Assembly: GCF_000801315.1 (NCBI RefSeq)
Contig: NZ_CP010054.1
Location: forward strand, 1,302,001-1,366,000
Origin: Hymenobacter sp. DG25B
Lineage (GTDB): Bacteria > Bacteroidota > Bacteroidia > Cytophagales > Hymenobacteraceae
Length of the DNA: 64,000 nt
Direction of reading: 5' to 3'
The notes under the pieces are model-generated. The model saw only the letters and a list, made by a program, of their open reading frames with translations. It made no database searches and was not told where the DNA came from. Positions 9,450 through 18,876 of this stretch are shown piece by piece. Position 1 is the first letter of the stretch; the number at the start of each line of letters is the position of its first letter. A program made the translations under genes and the position numbers.

Positions 9450-11384
9450 TCAGACGTCGGTTTTCAATAAAACCAGGGCTGATCGGTCGGCTTTGCTGAT
9501 TTTACGCCGGAACTCCAGATAAGCTGGGTACTCGGCTTTGGGGAAACGGCCGCGGTTAAGCTGCAGTCGCCGAATGTACTGCACCGTGCCATCGGGCAGA
9601 GCCTGCGTTTGGGCCGAATAGGAGCCGTAGCGGGAGGTGAGCTGCACGGGAGCGGGCATGGTTTCGGGCTGCAGGCCTTTGGGCATGCGCAGGTGCACCG
9701 TATCAGCATCCACAAACGCAAAGCTTTGCCACATATCCGTTTGCCGCTCACCCAGCAAAGGCTCCGGCGGGGCCGACTGATTGAGCAGGTTAGGGACCAC
9801 AAATACCCGTTTGCCGGTGATGGTGGCATAGCGGGGCAGCGTCAGCTCCAGGGTTTCCACCATGGCCGGCAGCGGGGCCGCCGGGGCGGCCGCCAGGTTA
9901 TAGCGGCTGATGGTAAAGCTGGGAATGCCAATGCGGCCGTAGGCCCGTTTCTTCTGGTCTTCGGGCGTCAGGTTATGCATGTAGGCAGCCAGATCATCCT
10001 GCTGCAGCGCCGCGCTGCGGGTGCGTACGGTGGCTTTGGCGTTGCCTTGCTCATCCAGCTGCACATTAGCGCGACGGAACTGGGTGTTGTCGGTGGCCTG
10101 GTACACGGGGGTGCGCACCAGGCGGCCGCCCTCCGGCGTGAGCAGCAGCACATGGCGGCCCGCCGTGAAGTCGCCCAGATAGTTAAACGGGGCCGTCTGG
10201 CTGGTGCATTCCAGCCACACTGTGTCGCGGCGGCCGGCCTGGGCCAGGGGCACACACAGAATCATGTGGTTGAACTGGTTGCTGGGGAAGTCCGTCTGAA
10301 TATCAGGCTGGTCCGCGCCGGCCAGGGCGCAGTAGGAGGGCACGCCGGCCGCCTGCAGCAGCGCCATGCCGTAGTTAGAAAGGCCTTTGCAGTCGCCATA
10401 GCCCCGGGTGGCTACCTCCGTAGCCGGCGCCGACTGCCAGCCGCCAATACCCAGCTGCACGGAAATATACCGGGTGCTGCCCTGCAGGAATTCGTATACC
10501 TGCCGGGTACGCTCCCGCACGTCCGGCACGCGCTGGGCCAGTTCTTTCATGCGGGCGGTAACGGCTTCGGGCAGTACGTTGCGACCATCATTTAGCTGAT
10601 ATTCCCATTTGCCCAGGCCTGCCCAGGTAGATAAGTCGCCGGCGTGGCCCTGCACTTCAAACTGGGAAGGGGCCGTGTATACAGCGGGCAACAGCTCCCG
10701 CGCAGGCAGGCTATAGGCTTCCAGCTCCAGCGCGGGCAGGTTGGCCACGCTCCACTCATGAACCGTTTGGTCCCCCATCGTCTGATGCCTGGTTTGCACC
10801 CCGGCCGGAAGGTTAAGCTCCCGGTAGCGCAGGGCCGGCAACGTAGCAGGCATCAACACCTGAAAGCGGGACTGCTCCACCCCTAAGTGCGTGTTCAGCA
10901 GCGGCCGCCACACCGGGTAGAATAGGGTATTAGAAGTAATAAATTCTTCCTCAAACTCTACCGTGTAGGGGTAGCTGCCTTGCTGCAGGCGCGCTACCCG
11001 GGCCCGGCTATCATCAGAAAGGTTAACGCCGGAGGAAAGACTTACATCCTGAATATCGGCTGAGCGCAACGTGCGCAATACCTTGCCATTGGCATCGTAA
11101 GCCGTACCGCGCAGGTAGTTCACGGTCGTGAACCGGTCGTAGTTTACGACATCCGTAGCGTAGTCATCCCCCTGCTCATCCAGCACGGTAATAGCAAACC
11201 GCAGCGTATTCACCGCTTGTTTCGCCGATTTTACCGTGAAGGTATGCTCGTACATACGTATCACGGCGTGGGCATTTTCGCGCAGGGCAGCCGGCATAGC
11301 GGCCACCGGATAACGCAGGTTGGGCCCGGCCTCAGCAACCCCGGAAACTGCCAGTAGGCCAATCAAAAGAAGAAAGTGCCGCAT
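9450..11384 (-). CDS. DUF3857 / transglutaminase-like protein with intact Cys
   Basis: 644 residues. The ATG at 11384 is chosen because it gives a signal peptide (MRHFLLLIGLLAVSGVAEA). The N-terminal half is a DUF3857 domain and the middle a transglutaminase-like fold. It keeps the catalytic-type motif GYGDCKGLS (Cys332) and a downstream FNHMILCVPL that could supply the His. The C-terminal ~200 residues are beta-rich. Exported or periplasmic; the substrate of the family is not known. It is the last of three paralogues in one minus-strand operon. Its ATG lies one base after the stop of the out-of-frame tail of the previous gene, which suggests translational coupling in the ancestral arrangement. 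Confidence 0.85.
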   Translation of the reverse strand: MRHFLLLIGLLAVSGVAEAGPNLRYPVAAMPAALRENAHAVIRMYEHTFTVKSAKQAVNTLRFAITVLDEQGDDYATDVVNYDRFTTVNYLRGTAYDANGKVLRTLRSADIQDVSLSSGVNLSDDSRARVARLQQGSYPYTVEFEEEFITSNTLFYPVWRPLLNTHLGVEQSRFQVLMPATLPALRYRELNLPAGVQTRHQTMGDQTVHEWSVANLPALELEAYSLPARELLPAVYTAPSQFEVQGHAGDLSTWAGLGKWEYQLNDGRNVLPEAVTARMKELAQRVPDVRERTRQVYEFLQGSTRYISVQLGIGGWQSAPATEVATRGYGDCKGLSNYGMALLQAAGVPSYCALAGADQPDIQTDFPSNQFNHMILCVPLAQAGRRDTVWLECTSQTAPFNYLGDFTAGRHVLLLTPEGGRLVRTPVYQATDNTQFRRANVQLDEQGNAKATVRTRSAALQQDDLAAYMHNLTPEDQKKRAYGRIGIPSFTISRYNLAAAPAAPLPAMVETLELTLPRYATITGKRVFVVPNLLNQSAPPEPLLGERQTDMWQSFAFVDADTVHLRMPKGLQPETMPAPVQLTSRYGSYSAQTQALPDGTVQYIRRLQLNRGRFPKAEYPAYLEFRRKISKADRSALVLLKTDV

Positions 11385-11385
11385 A

Positions 11386-11541
11386 TCAGGATTTCTTTTT
11401 AAGCACGATTTGCTCGGCGTGCTTGGCCACAATATGATTGTAGAACTCCCGCAGGTGGGCGTACTCCTCGGCGGAGTAAGAGGGCTTGCTGAAGCTAATG
11501 CGGCTAACTACCTGCAGGCCCGTGGGCCGGGCGTAACGCTG
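11386..11541 (-). pseudogene. Out-of-frame 3' tail of the middle DUF3857 gene
   Basis: In the -1 frame relative to the upstream coding sequence, the minus strand reads on as ...TGLQVVSRISFSKPSYSAEE... and ends ...AEQIVLKKKS. This aligns with the C-terminus of the neighbouring paralogue (ISITSRLSLPKAQYPAAEY ... AEPLVLSK). It is therefore the original C-terminal ~50 residues of the gene at 11508-13436, cut off by a shift equal to one deleted base near 11535-11545. The tail stops at 11386, directly before the ATG of the next gene. Confidence 0.8.
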
Positions 11542-13436
11542 TACTGAAACCGACCACCATTATCAGGCAGACTTACCAGCAAACTTTTAGGGAGCTCCTC
11601 TACTTCGTAGCCGGCGGGCAGCGTGTACGTGAGCATAAGCGTTTCATCGTGGGCGGCGCCAAAGTCTACGGGGAAGAGGCGGTTTTCCAGCAGGAAGGGG
11701 TTCCGGCTTTCCCCGAAATACCGCATGGGGCTCAGGTAAATGGTAGAAGCTGCGGCCTCGCCGCCGGGCACTTTCACTTCCAGATCCAGGGCCAGGGGCT
11801 TGCTGAGCATGTCTTTCTGCTGGAAAGTATATTTCGATATCTCCCAGCCGTCATGGGGCTTCAGGTAGTTGTTCTCCACGTACTTCTTCTCGCCATCGGC
11901 GTGCAGCTTGGTGCGGGCATGCAGGCCCTGGTAGCCGCCATGCTCATCATGCACTTTCCCGCTCAGGCCGCCGCGTTCATCCAGTACCAGCTGGGCCATC
12001 TGGAAATGCACGTAGCGCTGGGCAGAGGCAATCGGCAGCCAGCGGCCATCAGCGGCCTTTTTGGTAATCAGGCGGCCCTGGGTATTGAGGCAGCGCTCGG
12101 GCAGCAGGCCCGGCATGGCCAGGGCATCGGTAGCGTCCAGCAGCAGTTCTTTGCCTTCGGGTAGCGCCACGTGCGCCATTACATAGTTAAAGCGGCTAAT
12201 CAGCGGCACACTCTCATCAATGCGGCCGTGGTTGCGGGTGCTGAGAATAAGGGGGCTGGCCACCAGATCAGCATCGCGCAGCAAAGCAATTAAGAGCAGG
12301 TTTACATCGGCGGTGCTGCCCCGGTGCTGTTCAAAGGCTTTCCGGATGCCATTGTCGGAGCTGAGCTCATCGTCGCCGTTGTGGGCAATGCTGCGCTTGG
12401 CCAGCTCTACCAGGGCAAAGGCCCGCTCCTCCGGGTTGGGGTATTTTGCTACAATGGCCGCTACTTCGGCCTTCAGAAAGCCAGCCCGGTTGAGTTGCAT
12501 ACCGAAGCTTTCACTGCCCATCAGCTCATCGTTGATCTTGGCCCAGGTGCCCATCGTGTTCTGATAAGGCTGCTCCGGCATTCTGACCCCGGCCAGCTCA
12601 AAGTTGATGCGGGCTATATAATCCTGCCGAGTGGTCATGAAAGGCTCGTCGCGGAAGGCGGGCACATCTTTCATGGCCCAGCGGTGGTTGGTTACCTGCG
12701 GCGTCAGGGTTTCGGAGCCCGCCGACTGCCGCTCACCGTTCAGGGCGTTTACCCCCTGGCCCGACCAGCGGATGGTCATCTGGCCCGTGGAAATGGGGTG
12801 CTCATTCAGGGCCAGGGGCTCATAGCCCTGCATCAGCATCTTGTAGTTGAAGTATTCCGGAATGTTCGCCCGGTATTCGCTCCAGCGCACCGGAATACTT
12901 TGCTGAAACTGCCAGTCCTGGAAGTTGTAGACGAAATCAGAGGTAACCGAGTAGGTAAACTCAATTACGGAACCCTCCTTCACGTTGGGCAGCGTGAACT
13001 TGCGTACGGAATGGTTGGCATCTACCTGCTCGGAGAAGATGCCCGATGATTCGAGTTTTTCCTTCACCAGCTCGCCGTTCACCATGTTATAGGTGAAGCC
13101 CTTCAATCCCTTCACTTGCTCCTCATCCGAATTCTTTTTGTAAAGCGGAATGCGGACGGTAGCCCAGTCGTAGCCTGATTTTTTCAGGATCTTGATGCGG
13201 GTAACCCGGTCAAAAACTACCAGGAAGCCTTCGGGCTGGTGGTCAATCCGGGAGCGGCCAAAATCACATAGAATAACGGCCTCGGCGCCACTGTCAGCCA
13301 CAAAGTTTTTGGCGTCGAAATCCTTGGGGTCCAGCTTCCCGAACTTAATAGGATCAGCCTGCGCATGGGCCTGGGTAAAGTTTGTCAGGATAAGGCCGGC
13401 TGCCAGGCCACAGGATAGGAGTAAGCGTGTTGTCAT
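11508..13436 (-). CDS. DUF3857 protein, Cys-less paralogue, frameshifted 3' end
   Basis: 642 residues as read, from the ATG at 13436, with a signal peptide ending near residue 26 (THAHAQ-type end, QAHAQA). It is strongly similar to the next gene upstream in the operon (shared TLPNVKEGS, DWQFQ, IPVRWSEYR). Where the transglutaminase Cys would be, it reads HRGSTADVNLLLI, with no Cys, so it is probably not an active transglutaminase/protease. The last residues (TPGPRACR) are unrelated to the family because the frame shifts after FQYSV. The family tail continues in another frame down to 11386. Real mutation and sequencing error cannot be told apart here. Confidence 0.82.
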   Translation of the reverse strand: MTTRLLLSCGLAAGLILTNFTQAHAQADPIKFGKLDPKDFDAKNFVADSGAEAVILCDFGRSRIDHQPEGFLVVFDRVTRIKILKKSGYDWATVRIPLYKKNSDEEQVKGLKGFTYNMVNGELVKEKLESSGIFSEQVDANHSVRKFTLPNVKEGSVIEFTYSVTSDFVYNFQDWQFQQSIPVRWSEYRANIPEYFNYKMLMQGYEPLALNEHPISTGQMTIRWSGQGVNALNGERQSAGSETLTPQVTNHRWAMKDVPAFRDEPFMTTRQDYIARINFELAGVRMPEQPYQNTMGTWAKINDELMGSESFGMQLNRAGFLKAEVAAIVAKYPNPEERAFALVELAKRSIAHNGDDELSSDNGIRKAFEQHRGSTADVNLLLIALLRDADLVASPLILSTRNHGRIDESVPLISRFNYVMAHVALPEGKELLLDATDALAMPGLLPERCLNTQGRLITKKAADGRWLPIASAQRYVHFQMAQLVLDERGGLSGKVHDEHGGYQGLHARTKLHADGEKKYVENNYLKPHDGWEISKYTFQQKDMLSKPLALDLEVKVPGGEAAASTIYLSPMRYFGESRNPFLLENRLFPVDFGAAHDETLMLTYTLPAGYEVEELPKSLLVSLPDNGGRFQYSVTPGPRACR

Positions 13437-13487
13437 AAAAAGAAAATAAAGGAAGGATAAAGCAAAGGAAGCCGGGTAAAACAGCGG

Positions 13488-15521
13488 TTAGGGCTGCGTG
13501 CCGGGGGCTTTGCTGAGCACCAGAGGCTCGGCGTGCTTAGCGGCTACCCGGTCGTAAAGCTCCCGTAGCGCGCTGTATTCAGCGGCAGGGTACTGGGCTT
13601 TGGGCAAGCTTAGCCGGCTGGTAATGCTGATGGTATTGCCCTGCTGCACACACCCGTACTGGAACTGACCCCCGCCGTTGGGCAGGGTAAGCACCTGGGC
13701 CTTGGGTAGCTCGGTTGCGGTATAGCCTTTAGGCAGCGTAATGGTAATAATGTGTGTTCCGTCGCGGCCCATGCCGAAATCCACCGGGAAATAGCGGCTT
13801 TCCGCCCGGAGCGGGTTGCTCGTCAGGCCAAACTGCTTCATAGGCGAGAGGTAGATAGTGCCAACGGCCCCGTCTTCGCTCCCGGATACCTGAATGGGCA
13901 AATCCAGCGCCAGGGGCTTGCTGACATCGGTGCCGGACGGCTGCGCCGGGGCAGGAATTGTGGTTTCGTCGCCTAGCTGCTGGCGGATAGCGCGCACCAG
14001 GTCGGTAGTGCCCGTGCCGCGGGCTTCCAGGCCCGCATAGCCAGCCCACTCCCAGTGGCCTTTGCCCTGCAGCGCACCATTGGGGGCCAGGGTAAGGTCG
14101 GCCTTGGTATATACAGTATGCCTCTGCGCGGGCGCCAGCGATACCCAGCGGTTTTGGGCCGGGGTATCCGTTATCAGGCGGCCCTGCCCATTCAGGCAGC
14201 GCTCCGGCAGCATACCAGCCGGAACCAGCGGCTCGGTGGCATCCAGCAGAAAGTCCCGTCCATCGGGCAGGCGCACGTGCGCTACCACGTAGTTGAAATG
14301 GGCCAGCACCGGCATGTCCAATAGGATGTGGCCGTGTGAGCGGGTACTTAAAATTAAAGCATTGGCCTGGAGTCCAGCTTCCCGTAACGCCTGCACCAGT
14401 AGCAGGTTTACTTCGGCGGCGTTGCCCTGCCCACGCTGTATGGCCTGTTTCAGGGAAGTCTTGATGTATAGCCGCTCTTCGCTATTGTATTTTATGGCTT
14501 GCTGTACCTGTGCCAATACGGCGGTAGCGCGGGCCTGAGCTTCCGGATAGCGCGCCGGCAACTCGGCCATTGCGGCCGCTAAAGGGGAGGGGCGATTCAG
14601 GTCACGGCCAAATTGCTCGTCTTTCAATAGCTCTTCTGCAATCTTTTCCCAGGTATTGGCTACGTCCTTAGGGGGCTGATTGAAGCTTTGAATAATAGCC
14701 AGCTCGAACTCAATGGAAGAAAAATAGTCCCGGGCCGAGGTCATAAAAGGCTCTTCCTGCAGCGCGGGTACATTCTGCATCACCCAGCGGCTGCTTAAGG
14801 CATTGGTTGAAATAGGAATATCCCTGTTGTCCAGCCGGCCATCAATACTTTCTCTTATGACGGTAGAATACGGCACTGATTTTTCTTCCTGAACCGTGAA
14901 AGGCAAATAGCTGCGCGTAATCTGTTTGTATTTATAGTAGGATGGAATCAAGGTGCGGTATTCGCTCCAGCGCACGGGTATGGTATGCTGAAACTGCCAG
15001 TTCTGGAGGTTGAAGATAAAATCAGAGTCTACTGTATAGGTAAACTCAATAATGGAGCCCTCCTTCACATTGGGCAGCGTGAAACGGCAGGTATTATGCT
15101 GCTCATCTACTTTATCCCGAAAGATGCTCTCGGAGCCCATTTTGGTGGCCACCAGTTTGCCGCCTTCCAGATTATAGGTGGTGCCCTTTAAGGCTTTCAC
15201 ACGCTCTGTATCCTCATCACGATGATACAGGGGCACCTCCACCGTGGCCCAGTCATAGCCGGCTTTGCGCCGAATCAGGATGCGGGTAGTACGCTCAAAG
15301 TTCAGGCGAAACCCATCGTCGCCGCCCACTACTTTTGACACGCCAAAATCACAAAGCACCACCGCCGGAGCGGCAGAGTCGGCCGCCTGGGGCGTGAAAT
15401 CCGCTACGCTGACTTTGCCAAACTTAATAGGCTCGGCCTGGGCTTGCGCCTGAGTGGTAAAGCCGCCGCAAACCACCGCCAGTAACAGCAGGCGCTGCCT
15501 GATTCGTAAAGTATTCAACAC
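13488..15521 (-). CDS. DUF3857 protein, Cys-less paralogue
   Basis: 677 residues from an ATG, with signal peptide MLNTLRIRQRLLLLAVVCGG and a QAQAQA-type cleavage region. First gene of the three-paralogue operon, 51 bases before the next. DUF3857 occupies roughly residues 50-250 (TLPNVKEGSIIEFTY, IPVRWSEYRTLIP). The transglutaminase-like region has QRGQGNAAEVNLLLVQAL at the site where active members have Gly-Asp-Cys, and Tyr in place of the downstream His (HFNYVVAHVRLP). It is therefore a presumed pseudoenzyme. It keeps the full C-terminal tail that its neighbour has lost. A TACATTTG element ~95 bases upstream is a candidate promoter for the operon. Confidence 0.85.
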   Translation of the reverse strand: MLNTLRIRQRLLLLAVVCGGFTTQAQAQAEPIKFGKVSVADFTPQAADSAAPAVVLCDFGVSKVVGGDDGFRLNFERTTRILIRRKAGYDWATVEVPLYHRDEDTERVKALKGTTYNLEGGKLVATKMGSESIFRDKVDEQHNTCRFTLPNVKEGSIIEFTYTVDSDFIFNLQNWQFQHTIPVRWSEYRTLIPSYYKYKQITRSYLPFTVQEEKSVPYSTVIRESIDGRLDNRDIPISTNALSSRWVMQNVPALQEEPFMTSARDYFSSIEFELAIIQSFNQPPKDVANTWEKIAEELLKDEQFGRDLNRPSPLAAAMAELPARYPEAQARATAVLAQVQQAIKYNSEERLYIKTSLKQAIQRGQGNAAEVNLLLVQALREAGLQANALILSTRSHGHILLDMPVLAHFNYVVAHVRLPDGRDFLLDATEPLVPAGMLPERCLNGQGRLITDTPAQNRWVSLAPAQRHTVYTKADLTLAPNGALQGKGHWEWAGYAGLEARGTGTTDLVRAIRQQLGDETTIPAPAQPSGTDVSKPLALDLPIQVSGSEDGAVGTIYLSPMKQFGLTSNPLRAESRYFPVDFGMGRDGTHIITITLPKGYTATELPKAQVLTLPNGGGQFQYGCVQQGNTISITSRLSLPKAQYPAAEYSALRELYDRVAAKHAEPLVLSKAPGTQP

Positions 15522-15614
15522 AAGTAATCCTGATTAAGAGAAAGTAATAGCAGCCTTTACAGGCTGTTGTGCGCCGACTAGGTGAGGTGCCGGCGCGCTA
15601 AGAATAAGCCTGAT

Positions 15615-15622
15615 CAAATGTA
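15615..15622 (-). promoter_or_regulatory. Candidate -7 element for the DUF3857 operon
   Basis: TACATTTG on the minus strand matches the Bacteroidota consensus TAnnTTTG and lies ~94 bases before the first operon gene. No TTG at the expected -33 distance was seen, so confidence is modest. Confidence 0.4.
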
Positions 15623-15700
15623 CAGAATTCAGAGAGTTGTACTATACCCCGAGAGACTGTTCATCAAAAATATTCTTCCAAAACCCGAACAAAACCCACG

Positions 15701-16891
15701 TTATGCCGTAGAGCGCGCTCTTACTCCAATAAAAAGATAAAGCAGTGCTACCAGCGTGAGGGCGGCGCTTACTCCGTGTACGTAGGGCAAATGGGCCGCT
15801 ACGTTGCCGTAAAGCCAGCCCGCCAGCAAAGCACCTAGGCCAATGCCGGCTTCTAGGGCAATGTACATAGTAGCCACGGCCCGGCCGCGCCGCTCGGGGT
15901 GGCTCAGGTCAATGGTCCAGGCGTATAGAGTAGGGGAGTTTATGCCGGCGGCCAATCCGAAGAGCACTGCCGCGGCCAGAAAGGTGCCCAGGGAATGTGC
16001 CCCGGCCAGCACCAGCAGCGACCCAAACATCAGGGCCGTGGAAGCCCGTAGCACCGGCACCCGGCCGTAGCGGTCGGAGGCGCGGCCGGCCACCAGCCGC
16101 ACCACCAGCGAGGCCAGCGTGTAGCAGGTGAAAAACAGGCCTTTGTTGGTGGTGCCCATGAGCTGGCTCTGGTCAGGCACCACCGTGAGAATTACGCCGA
16201 AGGGAAAAAGGCAGAGCATCGTAACCAGGGAAGGGGCCAGCACGCGGGGCTCCAGAATTTCGCGCCAGTTAAGCTTGAGCAGGCGCCAGCTAAACCGTTC
16301 CCGCTGCTCTTGCGGCAGCGTTTCCGTTAGGGTGCCCTGCACCAGCAAAGACAGCAGTGCCGCCCCCGAGGAGCAGTAAAACATGGTGTTCAGCGAAAAC
16401 CACTGCGTAAGCAAACTACCCAGCGCCGGGCCGGCAGCCATGCCCAGGGAGCCGGCCACACCCAGCAGGCCCATGGCCTCGCCGCGCCGGTTCAGCGGCA
16501 CAATATCTGCAACGAAAGCGGCCGTGCCCGTGGGTTTAAAGCCGGTGCTGAAACCGTGGACGAGTCGCAGGAACAGGAAGCCCGCCACCGTGGTAGCCCA
16601 GGGGTAAAAAAAGCCGCACACAAAGCACACCAGCGAGCCGAATACCATCACCGGAATGCGCCCCACGGTATCGGCCAGCTTGCCGCTAAAGGGGCGGGAG
16701 AGGCCCGCTGTTAGGGTAAAAAGCGCAATAATAAAGCCCTTGTAGTCGGCTCCACCCATCCGCGTCAGGTGGTCGGGGAGCTCGGGTATGAGCATGTTAA
16801 AGCTCAGGAAAAACAGGAACGACGACAGGGCCATCAGCCAGAAGCCAATGGTATAGACGCGGGAGGAGCTGGCAGGAAGGGGCATTGCCAT
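15701..16891 (-). CDS. MFS transporter
   Basis: 396 residues from the ATG at 16891; a GTG four codons earlier is also open. About 12 hydrophobic segments are visible. The two MFS motif-A loops are clear: GKLADTVGRIPVM after the second helix of the N-half and GRASDRYGRVPVL in the C-half. The ordering and length fit the drug/metabolite efflux type of the major facilitator superfamily in the inner membrane. Substrate cannot be read from sequence. Divergent from the catalase gene with ~155 bases between; it may share a stress response with it, which is speculative. Confidence 0.88.
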   Translation of the reverse strand: MAMPLPASSSRVYTIGFWLMALSSFLFFLSFNMLIPELPDHLTRMGGADYKGFIIALFTLTAGLSRPFSGKLADTVGRIPVMVFGSLVCFVCGFFYPWATTVAGFLFLRLVHGFSTGFKPTGTAAFVADIVPLNRRGEAMGLLGVAGSLGMAAGPALGSLLTQWFSLNTMFYCSSGAALLSLLVQGTLTETLPQEQRERFSWRLLKLNWREILEPRVLAPSLVTMLCLFPFGVILTVVPDQSQLMGTTNKGLFFTCYTLASLVVRLVAGRASDRYGRVPVLRASTALMFGSLLVLAGAHSLGTFLAAAVLFGLAAGINSPTLYAWTIDLSHPERRGRAVATMYIALEAGIGLGALLAGWLYGNVAAHLPYVHGVSAALTLVALLYLFIGVRARSTA

Positions 16892-17046
16892 AAAGGTAGG
16901 CACCGCAGCCAGTACCCCGGCACCACCCAGGCCATACCAAAACAGGTTGTCTTAATAAAGACCAAAATTTTATAGGTGCTATTATAAACAGGCTACCCTT
17001 AGGAGTGGTATTTTAGATTGGAAATCAACTTTTTACGATAGGAGTT

Positions 17047-18720
17047 ATGGATAACGAGCAGAAAAATACCGCTGGTGGAAACGGCCACACGCCCGCCGAT
17101 GGTACTGGTACCGGCGTAACGGGCGCGGGCTCCTCGCAGGACCGGCGCACGGCCGCCGGCGAAACTGGCCGGACCCTGACCACCCGCCAGGGCCACCCGC
17201 TCACCAATAATCAGAACCTGCGCACCGTGGGCAACCGCGGCCCGGCCACCCTGGAGAACTACCAGTTCCTGGAAAAAATCAGTCATTTCGACCGGGAGCG
17301 GGTGCCGGAGCGCGTGGTGCACGCCCGCGGTGCCGGGGCCCACGGCGTATTCGAAGCTTATGGCAAAGTAGGCAACGAGCCCATTGCGAAGTATACCCGC
17401 GCCAAGCTCTTCAATACCAAAGGCAAGCAGACGCCGGTGTTCGTGCGGTTCAGCACGGTAGGCCACGGTGGCCACTCCCCGGAAACCCTGCGCGACCCCC
17501 GCGGCTTTGCCGTGAAGTTTTACACCGAAGACGGCAACTGGGACCTGGTAGGCAATAACCTGAAGGTGTTTTTTATCCGGGATGCCATGAAGTTCCCGGA
17601 CCTGATTCACTCCCAGAAGCCCGACCCGGTAACCAACCGCCAGAGCGGAGAGCGAATCTTCGACTTCATCTGCAACACGCCGGAGGCCATGCACATGGTG
17701 TCGTTCCTGTTCTCGCCCTGGGGTATTCCGGCCAACTACCGCCAAATGCAGGGCTCGGGCGTGAACACCTACAAGTGGGTGAATGCCCAGGGCGAGGCCG
17801 TGCTGGTAAAATACCACTGGGAGCCGCTGCAGGGCATCAAAAACCTGACGCAGCCCGAAGCCGAAGCCATTCAGGCCAAGAACTTCAACCACGCCACCCA
17901 GGACCTGTTCGACCACATCCATGACGGCAAATTCCCGGAATGGGAGCTGTGCGTGCAGATAATGAGTGATGATGAGCACCCGGAGCTGGACTTCGACCCG
18001 CTGGATGACACCAAAATCTGGCCCCAGGAGCAGTTTCCCTTCCTGCCCGTGGGCAAGATGACGCTCAACCGCAACCCCGAAAACTACTTTGCTGAGGTGG
18101 AGCAGGCCGCCTTCGGTACCGGCGTTTTGGTGGATGGCCTTGATTTCTCCGACGACAAAATGCTGCAGGGACGCACATTCTCCTACTCCGATACCCAGCG
18201 CTACCGCGTGGGCACCAACTATCTGCAGCTGCCCATCAACGCGCCCAAAAAGCACGTGGCCACCAACCAGCGCGACGGCCAGATGGCTTACCACGTAGAT
18301 TCCGCGCCCGGCCAGAACCTGCACATCAACTACGAGCCCAGCAGCCTGAACGGCCTGCAGGAAGCCCCCCGCAGCGCCCCGGACCACATGCCCGAGTACA
18401 AAGGCCGCCTGATACGGGAAACCATTGACCGGCAGAACAACTTCAAGCAGGCCGGCGAGCGGTACCGCCTGCACGAGGACTGGGAGCGGGACGACCTCAT
18501 CAGTAACATGGTGGGTGCTCTGGCCTATGCTAATAAGAAGGTGCAGGACAAGATGATTGAACTGTGCACCAGCTGCGACCCGGACTGGGGCCGCCGCGTG
18601 GCCGAGGGCATCCGCAAAGCCCATAGCAGTATGGCCGGGGCTACCCAGGCCAATGAAAGCAAAAACGCGCAGGCCGTAAAGCAGGCCGAAGCTACCGCCC
18701 ACGAAGCCAAACCGTACTAA
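17047..18720 (+). CDS. Haem catalase
   Basis: 557 residues; breaks down hydrogen peroxide to water and oxygen in the cytoplasm. The active-site signature [20 protein letters not shown] holds the catalytic His92. The distal Asn lies in [13 protein letters not shown] (about Asn170/171). The proximal haem-ligand signature [14 protein letters not shown] holds Tyr380. The catalase-related immune-responsive region follows to the C-terminus. A GGAG sequence sits just before the ATG. The first ~45 residues are an unusual Gly/Thr/Asn-rich, low-complexity extension. A long antisense frame (16999-18828) is a shadow. Confidence 0.96.
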   Translation: MDNEQKNTAGGNGHTPADGTGTGVTGAGSSQDRRTAAGETGRTLTTRQGHPLTNNQNLRTVGNRGPATLENYQFLEKISHFDRERVPERVVHARGAGAHGVFEAYGKVGNEPIAKYTRAKLFNTKGKQTPVFVRFSTVGHGGHSPETLRDPRGFAVKFYTEDGNWDLVGNNLKVFFIRDAMKFPDLIHSQKPDPVTNRQSGERIFDFICNTPEAMHMVSFLFSPWGIPANYRQMQGSGVNTYKWVNAQGEAVLVKYHWEPLQGIKNLTQPEAEAIQAKNFNHATQDLFDHIHDGKFPEWELCVQIMSDDEHPELDFDPLDDTKIWPQEQFPFLPVGKMTLNRNPENYFAEVEQAAFGTGVLVDGLDFSDDKMLQGRTFSYSDTQRYRVGTNYLQLPINAPKKHVATNQRDGQMAYHVDSAPGQNLHINYEPSSLNGLQEAPRSAPDHMPEYKGRLIRETIDRQNNFKQAGERYRLHEDWERDDLISNMVGALAYANKKVQDKMIELCTSCDPDWGRRVAEGIRKAHSSMAGATQANESKNAQAVKQAEATAHEAKPY

Positions 18721-18739
18721 CTCACGCTTCGATAGGGTG

Positions 18740-18814
18740 TACCGCCCGGCAGGGGCTACGCAAGCAGCAGGAACCATGCGGTGTTCTGTTGGTTGTAGCT
18801 CCTGCCGGGCGGTA
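18740..18814. terminator. Long-loop inverted repeat after catalase
   Basis: 20-base arms (18740-18759 and 18795-18814) pair with a single G-U type mismatch around a 35-base loop. It sits between the catalase stop and the ABC transporter gene. There is no T-run, so it could be a Rho-type or mRNA-stabilising structure. Confidence 0.45.
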
Positions 18815-18876
18815 GTGCGTTCTGCCAAAACGGCCGGCGCTACACTTCGGCGCGAAGTGTGCCATAGCTGCCGCCT

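Noticed and set aside
11500..11545. Programmed -1 recoding in the DUF3857 gene
   Set aside because: No slippery heptamer or downstream pseudoknot-like structure was recognised at the shift; mutation or sequencing error is simpler.
16999..18828. 609-residue open frame antisense to catalase
   Set aside because: It mirrors a certain catalase gene; the composition is His/Val/Gly/Leu-rich shadow and no family motif is seen.
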